A stretch of DNA of 54,322 bases from Cylindrobasidium torrendii FP15055 ss-10. Its lineage: Eukaryota; Basidiomycota; Agaricomycetes; Agaricales; Physalacriaceae. Below are positions 43,482 to 53,794 of the stretch, one piece after another (the first letter of the stretch is position 1; each line of letters begins with the position of its first letter). The notes under the pieces are model-generated. The model was given only the letters and a program-made list of their open reading frames with translations. It ran no database searches and was not told where the DNA came from. Made by a program: the position numbers and the translations under genes. The DNA lies in NCBI GenBank assembly GCA_000934385.1, contig KN880437.1, positions 288,042 through 342,363 of the forward strand. Direction: 5' to 3'.

Positions 43482-45071
43482 CTAAAGGAAATAAAATCCA
43501 ACAAGGACAACCAGAAGGGTTGTACCCATGTTCATGCTGACGGAGATAGCGCCATCTGGAGTGCTGGATGTGGAGGCGGAGGCAGCGTCTGCGGTAGCAG
43601 AGCCGCTTCCACTCCCAGTCGCAACAGCACGGTGGGTGGTGGTATGCGACGTAGTAGTGCTTGCCCCACTGGAAGAGGCGGCGCTGGAAGTTGAGGAAGC
43701 AGCAGATGATGAAGCGACCTGAACATCATGAGCTTTCCACAAACATCATTCGGTGTTTCTTGCTCACAGAAGATTGGGAAACGCCGCTGCTGGAGGCCTT
43801 GCTACCGCCAGTGACTGTTGCTGTCGCAGGCGTCGCAGCGCCGTTCGCAATCGTAGGCTCGTTTTTGCAGTTTGACGAAGCCGGGACTGGATGCGGCTCG
43901 GGAGTAGCAGCATCACCCTGATGGAATGTCGAGCCGCCATACACACCCATGGGTTCACCACTGTCTGCATCGCACGACTCGAACAGACCGGGGTCGTAGT
44001 TCGCAGGCATGTTCCAGCCACATCCCATTACATCGTAAATGTGCTGGCCTGGAAAGAATCGGAGATATACTTAAGCGCGATGTGAATCAAGATGAGTGCA
44101 CGTACAGTATGCGGCGGGGTCCTTGCCAGCCGGGTCGCAAGCACGGAAACAGAATTGATCTGCAGCCATGAAGTTCTGCGAACGCGATCAGCTTGAGGCC
44201 AGGCTCAAATAGTGTTATCATGCGTACTGTCCACTCGTGAATCTGCTGCAAGCCTCCAAACGCAGTCGAGAACACCAATCCACCGATGGGGTTACCTACA
44301 CGAGCATGAGTACTCCATTCTTCTGTTCCCATCGATCTGCTCACCATTCCCATCTGCGCCATGGGGGTCAAGCTCGCCTCCAGCGTCGCCCGCAGGAATA
44401 TTGAGCTTTGTTAAATCACCCACGCCTTATCAAACATTAGCCTCCGTGTCAAAGTACACGGCACAAGCTCGCACCCGTTATCTGAACAAAGTCCGCACTC
44501 TTCACGAAATGCGCGCCGGTGATGGTGCCGTCGGGGATGAGCCGAGTGCCATAGCCTGATTTCATGCACCAGGCTACCTCGATGCGCTAGTCAAGGTGCT
44601 TCGGTTAGCTCGAGCGCTCATTTTCGCGTGTCCCATGAGAAGGAGGATGCGACGAGAAACACTTACCTCGGTATTCCCAATAGCGGAATCCGCACCAGCT
44701 TCGGGAGGAGCCCACAAGCAGCTACAATATGCTTAGAAACATGGGACCCGTACTGCACCGGGACCACGTACAAATCATCCACACCGTTGACTAGAAGAAA
44801 CCCCGTCAGCCATTGCATTGACATTGGGGCCGAGGGTATGGGCATGGGAAGATTGGAATGAAGGACCATGCACCTTCGAAGGGTAGAACTGAAATGAATA
44901 CTCACTGTACGCATTCTGACACATCGAACTCTGACTAGAGTTCGTCCCACACTTGTTTGTCCCCGTCTGTCCCTCCTCAGTATGGTCAGGAGCAGTGTCC
45001 GGGAGGTATGTTGCGGAATATTGCGCCGCGGCACAAGCCGCCAACGAAAGTAAAAGAGCAGAAGCGAACAT
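43482..45071 (-). CDS. macrofage activating glycoprotein-like GPI-anchored protein
   Basis: Secreted, wall- or membrane-anchored protein. MFASALLLSLAACAAAQ is a signal peptide. The mature part has CGTNSSQSSMCQNAY, then across introns INGVDDFCLWAPPEAG, IGNTEVAWCMKSGYGTRLIP, GAHFVK, GELDPHGADGNGNPIGGLVF, FCFRACDPAGKDPAAYC, IYDVMGCGWNMPANY and GEPMGVYGGSTFHQGDA. This series is characteristic of an Agaricomycete family annotated as 'macrofage activating glycoprotein'; its real function is unknown. The C-terminus is a long Ser/Thr/Ala-rich stalk and a hydrophobic tail (MGTTLLVVLVGFYFL) as expected for a GPI signal. About seven introns. A TATATAAGG box lies about 165 bp upstream. Confidence 0.88.
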
Positions 45072-45776
45072 CTTCGAAGGAAAACAAGGTATTTAGGCCA
45101 AACTCGTCCCAGCACGTCTACACAGGCAATACACACCTCGAAAAAAAAGCACAATCGTCAGGTGAAAAAAAGAAAAACGGGGGAGGTCGAGGGAGAGAAG
45201 ACGAAAGGCGACCGCAAGAGAGCAAGCTGTCCTAGCCTTATATAGAGGACCTGTCCCGAGACTGAAGGGCTCAATACGCCGTGACGCAGATACCTAACCT
45301 CAGGTGCATGAAAGCATTATTTTTAGCGCCGCCACGCACAGACACGAGCGCCCAATGCTGGACGTTGGACGTCCCATCATCCCGCTGTCTGTCTGAACTC
45401 CTCACTAGTCGATGCATCCACGGAATCACTAACGTGCACTCCCCACACTTGGCCTGCATCTCTGAGCAACCCACCTCGAGCACAATGCTCAAGGAGGCGT
45501 GGGTTCGAACTCACCGGGTCCACATCCGATGTATGCGCGCCTGAGACCTCCCACCGCACCGCCATAAGCCAAATAAACGAAACAACAAAAAATCCTGGAA
45601 ATTCTATTTTGAAATGCCCGCTTGCTCGTGTACACCATGTTTTGAACTATGGAGAAGGAGAAGTAAGGACAAAAGAATCGAAAGGTAACGGAAAGAGAAA
45701 ATCAAGAAGAGTAGATACGCATAAAAAGACTCGCACGTCTATACACATTGAGCAGTCCCGTCGCCGTCGCCTGGTT
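45072..45776. other. intergenic with MAG promoter
   Basis: About 700 bp. Contains the TATA box at 45236. A GTTCGAAC word at 45505 superficially resembles a tRNA T-loop but does not fold as a tRNA. Confidence 0.45.
45236..45244 (-). promoter_or_regulatory. TATA box of MAG-like gene
   Basis: TATATAAGG on the minus strand, about 165 bp upstream of the ATG at 45071. Confidence 0.55.
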
Positions 45777-48149
45777 TTAAAGAGACTTGCGGTCAACTGC
45801 GCCAGCCTCCTCATTGACGCTTAGTTCCCCTTCATCGGTCCTCAGGCTGTCATGCGTCGCATCAAGGCCTTGCAAGATCTGCTCCCTCCTCAACCACTTC
45901 TCCTCTGGCATAAACCACCAACTCAGGATCCCGAATATGGTCACAGCGCCGAAGATTACGCAGGCCTGAAAGAAATGAATTTAGTCTTATCCATACAAAC
46001 TCGGAAGTTGGGACATACAAAGTTGAAGCTCTCCGCCTCGACAGGGAAAAAGAAAGGCGATATCATGACCTAGCGTCTATAAGCAAGCACCTAAGGGCAT
46101 GGGTATCGGTGCACGTACAGAGAACAGCAACCCATTGAACAAGCATGTGCAGATGTAGAATGGAACACGAAGACGGCCGAGATAGAAATGCGATCCCTTG
46201 AACTCATTGCGTGTCATGGTAAGGCGCAACAGAGCAATAAGGCCGTAGGCCGCAATGGTTGGAACACCTCCAGCGGATACCAGCGAGGTGAAGGCGACAG
46301 TGCTGGGGAGGATCGTGCATAAGATGATGGCACCGAAGAAATACATGACGGTGACAGCATTGCGGGGCTGGCCATTGGCATCCACACGGCCGATCCAGTG
46401 GGACATCGGCAGAACGCCGTCGCGCGCAACAGCAAAGATCAAGCGGGAAGCAGCGACGACAGCGATGCTAGTGTTCTGCATACGATGAGCAACTTACCGA
46501 GACACGGGCGACGTAGAACATACCAGGATGAGCCCAATGACAGCAAGGATAGTCATGAAAATGCTGGGTCCCTTTCCGAGGGCCATGGCGTACAGCTGGA
46601 CAAACGGTTGGGGCGCATCCAAAGAGAACAGGGTGTCCAGGTCGGGCGTGCAGAATAGGAAAAGGATGGTAGTGGCGAAGCCAAAGATGGAGGTGGCTAT
46701 GGCACTGTAAATGATGCCTTTACCGGCAACAACGCTAGGTTGAGGTTAGCATCAGAACATCCGAGTACGTCAATCATGAGCACCTTGCATTCTTGGTTTC
46801 CTCCGCAATATGACCAGATGCATCAAAGCCAGTCAAGGTACCACCCGTGAACAGGAAGGAGAGAATCCAGTTCCAACCAGCAGGGGCGCCGGTTCCATTG
46901 TCTATGGCAGAGGTTAGCGATGTGGTGGAAAGTGGATAAAATGCGCCCTACACGTCTGAGTGAAAACTTCTGACGCGGACCTGAAGCCATAGGTACGAGA
47001 AACGCCAATGGGGAGCCAGATGAGGCATAGCAAAAAGTCCACAATCATCAATCCCGACGAAATCTTGAAGACGGCAGAGTACAGGCGTGGTGGAAGGTAG
47101 TTGATAGCAATGACAACGACCAGCAGCACCTCCGAGATGGCCCAAATGAACGCCCGGTATTTGACGTTCTGGGTGGTAGCACCGCCAGGGAATTCGACCT
47201 CCCAAACGTTGAGTTGGGAGACAATGTAGTTGGCCGTGGTCTGGAGACTATGTCAGATACATCTTATCCGAAAGATGTACTATTCTTATACCTGACAGTT
47301 TCCAGCTGCGAATGTCATCCATGCCGTGCATGACCACCAGGCGACGACGAATCCAAAAAACCGCGCGTACTTGGGTCCAGCACTCTCAGCAGCCCAGATG
47401 TAGATAGAACCGCTGAGCGGGAGGGCGGAGCAAATCTCGGCGAGTACAAACGCGGTGATCATCATGAAGACAATGGTGATGATATGCGAGGACCTGTAGC
47501 TATTGTAAGGATAGCTGAAAAGATGATGCGTGCGACTAACCAGATCGCAGCAGGCCCTCCAGCAAGAAGTCCGAGGAACAGAACAGAGCTGGAAAAAACA
47601 TCAGACGGCATTGCTCCTGCGAAGATAGCCTGGGCGCACCGAACGCCTCCAATAAAGTTCATCGCACAGAAGCTGGCCGCAAAGCTCTCGATGAGGTGCC
47701 AGGACCGATGGAGTGACTGAAAATTAGTCAGTACGCCTTCAGGATCTTCCACTCAGCATACCTGTTTATACCCCAATTTTTGCTATGAAAAGAGTCAGTA
47801 TATCCAGCCGGATGCCCCCCGTAGGGAGCAAGAGAAAAACGCGTGGAGTGTGAACACCGGAGGCTTCCCTACGCAGGTTTGAGCACTGTTCAGGTTCAAG
47901 CGGTTTTTCTCAACCCCCGACGCCGTAATCTCGTCTATAAAGACTCGATAAACGCGCGCCGAGGATACCCGCAGCCATTGTCGATGTGTTGCATTGTATC
48001 CACTATATGCGCGACATTACCAGTGAAGCCCCATCAACCAATGCGTAGTTTATCCTCCATCATCCTGCTCGCGCGCCCATTGTATTCACCAGCTGCAGCA
48101 GGTCCTTGTCGACGACCTCGGACGCGGGTTCGTTTGTGTGACTCGACAT
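45777..48149 (-). CDS. APC-superfamily amino acid permease
   Basis: Twelve-helix transporter of the amino acid/choline/GABA permease type. After the typical [20 protein letters not shown] start come hydrophobic segments: [112 protein letters not shown] with IAEETKNA, and later [20 protein letters not shown] and [31 protein letters not shown] is the family consensus in fungal members. The start at 48149 ([20 protein letters not shown]) requires a 307-nt intron (47783-48089), long for this window. Substrate not predictable. Divergent from the WW gene. Confidence 0.9.
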
Positions 48150-48522
48150 GGTGGTTGAAAAAGAAAGAGGATGGCAGGATCAGTGATCGGCCACAAAAGC
48201 TAAGTATTTATCGAGCTAGCGAGAGCCCAGAGCACAGACCAGGGACGGTCTTCCATGCGGGCACACCAGGGACACACAGCTACGCCTCTACGATATCTGG
48301 ACTCGTGGCCTGGGCGCATTCGTTCCGCGTCAAAGAAATAAACGAATGTGCTTTTGCACATAAGTAGTGATTGTTGTCGTCGTCGTCGTCGATTCTTGCG
48401 CTGATTTACGCGGCTACGACAAAGATGACTAAATTTCGCTGCGTGATGCGGTGTGCTGTGCGGCTGTGCCGTCCATTATAAGATCGCACGGCTTGTTTTC
48501 CTACCGTCACCTTACTCACATT
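48150..48522. other. divergent promoter region, permease and WW gene
   Basis: About 370 bp. Contains a (GTC)n run of five to six units at 48374-48391 and a TATAAG at 48477-48482, about 41 bp upstream of the WW gene ATG. Confidence 0.5.
48477..48482 (+). promoter_or_regulatory. TATA-like box of WW gene
   Basis: TATAAG about 41 bp upstream of the ATG at 48523. Confidence 0.45.
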
Positions 48523-49485
48523 ATGTCTTCCCCATACGGCGGCGGTCCCGTCAATCCCGACTCGCGCCCTCTTCCTCCTGGCTGGATACAGCAGTACGAC
48601 GAGAAGTGCGCACTATTCGTCCCGAGCTTATCGCATCCCATCTAACTTGCGCTTAGTTACAGGACATGGTTCGTATCCATCCCCCTCGAATCCCCCTTCC
48701 CAGTGCTCTAATATTTCATGTCCTAACGAATTCACTTAGGTTCTACGTAAACACTCATGCAAACCCACCGCAGACGACGTGGTCGCACCCCGCTGGCGCT
48801 GCGCCTCCGCCTCCTCAATTCAGCCCACCTTCTGGCCCACCGCCGCCGGGCCAGGGAGGTCCTCCAGGCTACGACAATCGTGGCTCCCCATATGGTGGTC
48901 CTCAAATTCCGCAACCGTTTGGCAGCGGGCCGCCGACGCCGTACAACAATGGTCCTCCTACACCTTACGGCGGCGGAGGTGGATACCAGCCGGGATATAA
49001 CCAGTCACCTCCCCCGCAGCAATATGGAGGATATAACCAGCCCCCGCCTCAGCAGCAGTACGGTGGTGGTGGATACCAGGATCAGCGAGGTGCGTCGTAC
49101 CCACAACGAATCTGATGATTTCTCATTTCGAATGACATTACAGGCAGTGGAGGTGGTGGTGGACTCGGTGGCCTGCTAGGCAAACTCAGCGGCAAGAGCA
49201 GCGGTGGTCAGCAGGGAGGCTACGGTGGTGGTTATGGAGGAGGCTATGGCCAACCGCAATACGTGCAGCAGCAGCCTAAGAAGAGTGGAGGAATGGGAAT
49301 GGGCACGGCCCTCGCCGCTGGCGGTGCTGGTATTCTCGGTGGTGTTCTGATTGCGGACGCCATCAATGACAACGAAGAAGACGCGTACCGCGAAGGTGTG
49401 TAATTTCGTAGTGCTCATAGTGCTTTGCTAATTTTTCTCAGGATACGAGGACGGCGGTGGAGGAGATGACTTCGGTGATTTCTAA
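48523..49485 (+). CDS. WW domain protein with Gly-zipper C-terminus
   Basis: Five exons, including a 12-nt microexon at 48657-48668. The N-terminal WW domain is complete after splicing: LPPGWIQQYDE, then NYRTWFYVN and PPQTTWSHP, with both tryptophans. A Pro/Gly/Gln/Tyr-rich region follows with repeated PPPQQYGGY and PPTPYGGG units. The C-terminal part has GGLGGLLGKLSGK, a Gly-rich patch GMGTALAAGGAGILGGVL and an acidic end (EDGGGGDDFGDF). WW domains bind PPxY or similar proline motifs, and the protein's own Pro-rich region could bind itself or relatives. The hydrophobic Gly-rich patch may insert in or associate with membranes. Paralogous in layout to the gene at 34742, where the WW is degenerate. 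Confidence 0.85.
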
Positions 49486-49730
49486 GGGGGACAACAACAT
49501 ATTAAGCTCAGTAGGTAGGATTTCTCGTGGATGTATTTCTGTAATGAATATGTATGCCATCTCGGACTAAACAACATATCGCAGCGAAACGTCCCAATGT
49601 CCGTTGTCAACCTCAAAGGCTTAGTGTCGCTGCCTTTGGCAGCAGTCAATTCCAAATACGACATGGTAATGATCGAACAGCTTGGTTCAGTACCACGACC
49701 TAGTCCATACCCTCTTTTTGTTATTCTGCG

Positions 49731-50786
49731 ATGGCATCCTGTATTCTCGACCTAGACGTGACGCCTAAGCGGAATACGAGCGCAAAGGCGATACTTCGAC
49801 CAATCTCGTTCAAAGTCAAGTCAACAGGGAACACACCATTCATCTCTCCGCCATATCACGCCTTGCTACATACTATTCACGGCCACCTCCGCCTTCCAGA
49901 ATCGACTCCAGCGTTACCTCCCGCCATCTGCAGCTACAAACACAACTCATTTACGCGTCACCTCGAGACTCTCGCCCGGAGACAGAAACACCAAATCTGG
50001 CGTAACCAATCTACGCGACTCATTCCCGACGCCGAGCACGATGAACTTCTTGCCTCGAGTCCGACGCATCCCGACCCCGATGGCATCTCCCTACACGACA
50101 GCGGCTCTGGTTACCACTTCTCTGTACACCCTACCCAACACGTCTTACTCTACCAACACCACGCCCAATGCATCGTCCCCCGCATCGCCGACATCTACGT
50201 GGTCATCGCGCTTTTCCGACACGTCTTCCCTGCGATACACGATCCGACGAGTCTGGCTCTGAAGATAGGCGAGATGTTCTGTTTTGTACCACTCGAGGCG
50301 GTCTTGGAGCATTTTAAGAGAGAGCCGACCAGACATGCGTTGGCTTTGAACTTGGCTACCCCAATACCATCGATTTCTATGTCTACACCGACTCTTTCGA
50401 GGTCTGCTTCTCCGATGGGGCGTTCGAATGCACCTTCGCCGTCACCTAATCGCGCCGCGGTCGTTGTCGTTACTCCCACTCGAAATGCGTACGGGCTTGG
50501 GCTTATTCGTCCTGCTCTGGTGGCTTTGAACGGGAAACGTGGACGTGAAGAGCCGGAACCGGAGAGAATTGAGATGGACGTTCTTGGCCAGAAATTGGAT
50601 CCAGAGGCGCGTTCTCCGAAGCGATTGAAGCAAGAAGAAGTGCATACGGTGGAGCTGAAGATGCCTAAGCCGGTGTCTGGGATGTTGATGGACAGGGTGT
50701 TGAGGCAACGAGAACCTGATTCCGAGGATGAGGAGGAAGTTTTGGCGTTGCTCGCGCCATCGAGCACGTCTTCGACTCTGTGCTGA
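49731..50786 (+). CDS. hypothetical protein
   Basis: A single exon of 351 residues. The N-terminal two thirds look folded (MASCILDLDVTPKRNTSAKA; LPDAEHDELL-type segments; IVPRIADIYVVIALFRHVFP; LALKIGEMFCFVPLEAVLEH), the last third is Ser/Pro-rich and basic, with RSPKRLKQEEVHTVELKMP and an acidic end (EDEEEVLALL). No family recognised. The PKRLK cluster may be a nuclear localisation signal and LKQE fits a SUMO site. It lies between the WW gene and the second MFG gene on the same strand, and is not matched in the first WW-MFG block. Confidence 0.75.
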   Translation: MASCILDLDVTPKRNTSAKAILRPISFKVKSTGNTPFISPPYHALLHTIHGHLRLPESTPALPPAICSYKHNSFTRHLETLARRQKHQIWRNQSTRLIPDAEHDELLASSPTHPDPDGISLHDSGSGYHFSVHPTQHVLLYQHHAQCIVPRIADIYVVIALFRHVFPAIHDPTSLALKIGEMFCFVPLEAVLEHFKREPTRHALALNLATPIPSISMSTPTLSRSASPMGRSNAPSPSPNRAAVVVVTPTRNAYGLGLIRPALVALNGKRGREEPEPERIEMDVLGQKLDPEARSPKRLKQEEVHTVELKMPKPVSGMLMDRVLRQREPDSEDEEEVLALLAPSSTSSTLC

Positions 50787-51283
50787 CTGCGACGCGAAAT
50801 CTGCCACTATAATGAACAGCAATCTGACTGCATGTTACACAACACCTATGATATCACGTTTTCTAGCGCGCGTCTTTTTTGATATCTTCATTCAGCAGAC
50901 AATGGCCAATTCCAGGGCTTGCAAGCATTCATCTGAGATCTGGGCAGCGGGACTTTGAAGGACGGTCTCATTGTGCTCCATCTTACAGGTCGAACTTTGG
51001 TCGAAGGGCTCCTCTGCTATGCAATTGCTATGTTCCTCCGGGGTCACTTGGCCACTATCGAGTGACGTTGCCACTAATGTGGCGCCCTGGGAGCATACCC
51101 GCTGCATCATCTTTACCGCCACATGACAGCAGGCTATCCACTATCTTTGTGCGGAGGAACCCATATAAGCGGAATTTGGAGAACTTGAGTTCAAAGCTTT
51201 CCCCCCTCGTCTCGTTGAATTTTTTCCAATCCAGCCCAAATTGACAGTCCGCCCCACGCTCAACCCTTCTCACACTCGACACT
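50787..51283. other. intergenic
   Basis: About 500 bp between two plus-strand genes. Contains a TATAAG at 51164-51169. Confidence 0.45.
51164..51169 (+). promoter_or_regulatory. TATA-like box of MFG copy B
   Basis: TATAAG about 115 bp upstream of the ATG at 51284. Confidence 0.35.
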
Positions 51284-52022
51284 ATGTTCGGAATTGGACG
51301 CACAGCACCTACATATAGCCAGCCTTCCCGTCACTACCCTGGCGGTGTCGGCCCTACGTACGGAAATCAGCACTACCATGTCGCGCCTAGTAGCGGCGGA
51401 CACCGCTCGCATCACACTACTCACACCACGCATCGTCGACACCACCGACATGCAAGTCCGCCTAAGGCTGTTCGATATGGTGTGTCTCTTTTTCTTCTTG
51501 TCGTTGATAGTTTTGTTCCATGTACCACTCTTCGACGGCTTTGCTCGGATTTCGCTGAACGAAATTACTGACTTGCCTTTTTCACAGTCGAAAGCTCTTC
51601 AGTACCTCATAGCCACCACCATACTGGCGGCTCGCATGCGCATCACAGCACTGGCGCTGGATATGGACACTCCCACCACTCAGGCAGCGGGCATCATGGG
51701 CATTCACATCACACTGGTCATCATGGCGGATACGATACCCATAATAATCCTGTGGGAGGCTACATTTACGCACCTGCTACCGCCGGCTCGTACAATACCG
51801 TCGGGGGATACGGTACACACCCACACCAAGGGTATTCTAGCTCGAATCATCATTCGACAAAGGTCAGCTAGCATCGGGTTTCCGTCTTTTCCCCTGTACT
51901 GACGCGATGGAAAGGCGCATGTGCCTTTGTCGATGAAGATCAAGCAGGCGTTGGGGATGCGCCCCTCAACACAGCAGGTGGCATATCCAACGACTACTAG
52001 TTCGCGTCGCGCGTACTACTAA
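51284..52022 (+). CDS. small His-rich protein, MFG...LSMKIK family (copy B)
   Basis: Three exons (introns about 51481-51589 and 51862-51914) give about 190 residues. Begins MFGIGRTAPTYSQPSRH; the middle is very His-rich (RSHHTTHTTHRRHHRH, then GSGHHGHSHHTGHHGGYD); the end is HVPLSMKIKQALGMRPS followed by SSRRAYY. The terminal block is nearly identical in pattern to that of copy A (PLSMKIK-[RQ]-A-[ML]-GM), while the middle has diverged, so the C-terminus is the part under selection. Dense His clusters are consistent with metal binding or pH-dependent behaviour, but neither is shown. No signal peptide. The splice sites are supported by the restored conserved block. Confidence 0.8.
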
Positions 52023-52717
52023 ATTACGCAGCAAAATTTCGTTTATCGTCTTCTTCTTTAGAATGGACTCATGTATGTATGTTTGTATAGTAGCACAAGT
52101 TTAGTATGATGTATGACTGGAATCGAACACCGCTTTGCTCGGGAGACTGGGCACCGTGCGCGAGTTGTCGCATCAATCGCGCTGTCGGAGTGATCGGATG
52201 ATTCTGCTTTGAACTTTCATGTCACTGTTGCATAGCCCATTCACTGCCTTCGCCGAGGATGCCAAAGAGCCGCCATGGGGTAGCCTTCCAATTGATAGGC
52301 AATGTATAGGGTCGAGTGACCCGTGAGCGATTCCAGTCTCACGACGACGCAGAGGCTCCTTTTCTCTTTCCCCTCCCAGACCATGCATGCCTCTTGAATT
52401 TCCCGCATTCCTCGCGTTCCCATTGCTGTTGTACGACATCCAAAGTCATAGTGTTGCGTGGCAGTGCTGCGTGAGCACGATGCCTCGCACAAAGGCAGAG
52501 TCACTGGCCGAGAGGGCGCACCCTTTGGCTGTCTCATCTACTACGCACTGCGGAATTCGGGCAGGTACATAAAGCATGAAGTGGCACGGCTTTCCTCCGC
52601 AATTATCCTCCTCAAGTCTCAGTCTCTGGGCCTTTAAAGTTCACACTGCCACTGCAAACAGAACAACTGAACAAATTTTCTACGACCTTTTACCCACCCA
52701 CAACTTTCAAGACACTC
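52023..52717. other. intergenic between MFG copies B and C
   Basis: About 700 bp with no supportable gene. A GTTCGATTCC word (minus strand, near 52130) was checked as a tRNA T-arm and rejected. Confidence 0.45.
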
Positions 52718-53381
52718 ATGTTTGGTGATCATCACGGACCAGGAGGAGGCGGACCCCACGGTGGTCCCGGAGGAGGCGGACCTCACGGCGGGCCAGGAGG
52801 AGGAGGTCCTCATGGCGGTCCCGGCGGCGGCGGACCTCATGGTGGAGGAGGTGGCGGGCACGGCCCTCACGGCGGCGGAAGAGGCGGACATGGTCATCAC
52901 GGCGGCGGATTCGGCATGGGAGGCGGTGGCATGGGCGGTGGGTTATTTGGTGGCGGTGGAGGTCCACATCGAGGCGGAGGCCACCACGGCGGTGGAGGCC
53001 ACCACGGAGGTAGGGGTCACCACGGAGGTAGGGGTCACCATGGAGGAGGCGGAGGCATGATGGGTGGACTCTGTACGTTTCTCTTTCTTGCCGTCTCTCT
53101 TTCTGCATTGTTCTGACGACCATTTTAGTTGGTAACGGCGGTGGATTTGGCGGTCCACAACACGGTGGCGGGTATGGCGGACCTCCACACGGTGGAGGAC
53201 AGGGCGGATTTGGTGGTCCTCCACCCCCACACCATGGCGGAGGAGGATACGGTCATCACTCGGTGAGCATCACCGTTGTTTACATTAATGGGATTGAGAG
53301 TACTTAGTACCGTTGTAGGGCCATTCATCACTACTTTCCAAGCTCAAGATGGCGGTAAAGGGTTATTCAGGCAGATACTGA
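52718..53381 (+). CDS. Gly/His-rich protein, MFG family (copy C, divergent)
   Basis: Three exons (introns about 53072-53128 and 53263-53318). Begins MFGDHHGPGGGGPHGG and is made almost wholly of Gly, His and Pro, including four 27-nt direct repeats encoding GGPGGGGPH (52736-52843) and later GHHGGRG units. Splicing to the acceptor ending at 53318 gives a different C-terminal block, GHSSLLSKLKMAVKGYSGRY. This resembles the PLSMKIKRAMGM ending of copies A and B (L-S-x-K-[IL]-K-x-A) and also ends in Arg-Tyr, but likeness is weaker. The low-complexity body alone could arise in unrelated proteins, so the family assignment rests on the start, the end and the location. Confidence 0.65.
52736..52843 (+). 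repeat. four 27-bp coding tandem repeats
   Basis: Unit encodes GGPGGGGPH or a close variant; differences between units are mostly at third codon positions, so the protein repeat is maintained. Confidence 0.75.
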
Positions 53382-53794
53382 ACGGACATTTGAATTCTGA
53401 TACTCATTTGCATAAAGTCATTCTGTATACGGAGTCTCTTTCCCTTTTGTATTACTTTTCCCATTGGAATTGCTCGACACTGGTTGGAATATACATCTTG
53501 TCTTTCGATATTTCTCAGTCGGTCTCAACTTGACTTTTGAATGAGCCAGTGCCGTTGACTCTCATTGACTACTGGGTAAAGCGAAATAGCAACACGCCAA
53601 CAAAGCTAGCCTCCTCAGCGTGCTTGAACCAATTTAAGACCTTTTAGCACTGCCTACTTACAACGCTTCAGCTGTGGATGTGACCCTCTCGAAACCGTTA
53701 ATGTCAACTGACAACTTTGAATGCGTTATACACCCAAACTCGTGAATTCGTCGTAAAAATTGTCGTAGGCTGTAAGCTAACCCTCCCTCATCGT
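53382..53794. other. intergenic between convergent genes
   Basis: About 410 bp, AT-richer than the coding flanks. Nothing recognised. Confidence 0.5.

Noticed and set aside
45490..45560. tRNA-like words (GTTCGAAC with GGTCTCAGGCG on the minus strand)
   Set aside because: The T-stem has two or more mismatches on either strand and no acceptor stem can be formed, so it is not a tRNA gene.
52120..52200. GGTGTTCGATTCC on the minus strand as a tRNA T-arm
   Set aside because: No D-arm, anticodon arm or acceptor stem can be drawn around it.
52716..53123. Overlapping His/Arg-rich minus-strand and acidic plus-strand frames at copy C
   Set aside because: They arise from GC-rich Gly/His codons read in other frames; only the MFG frame has splice junctions and a conserved end.
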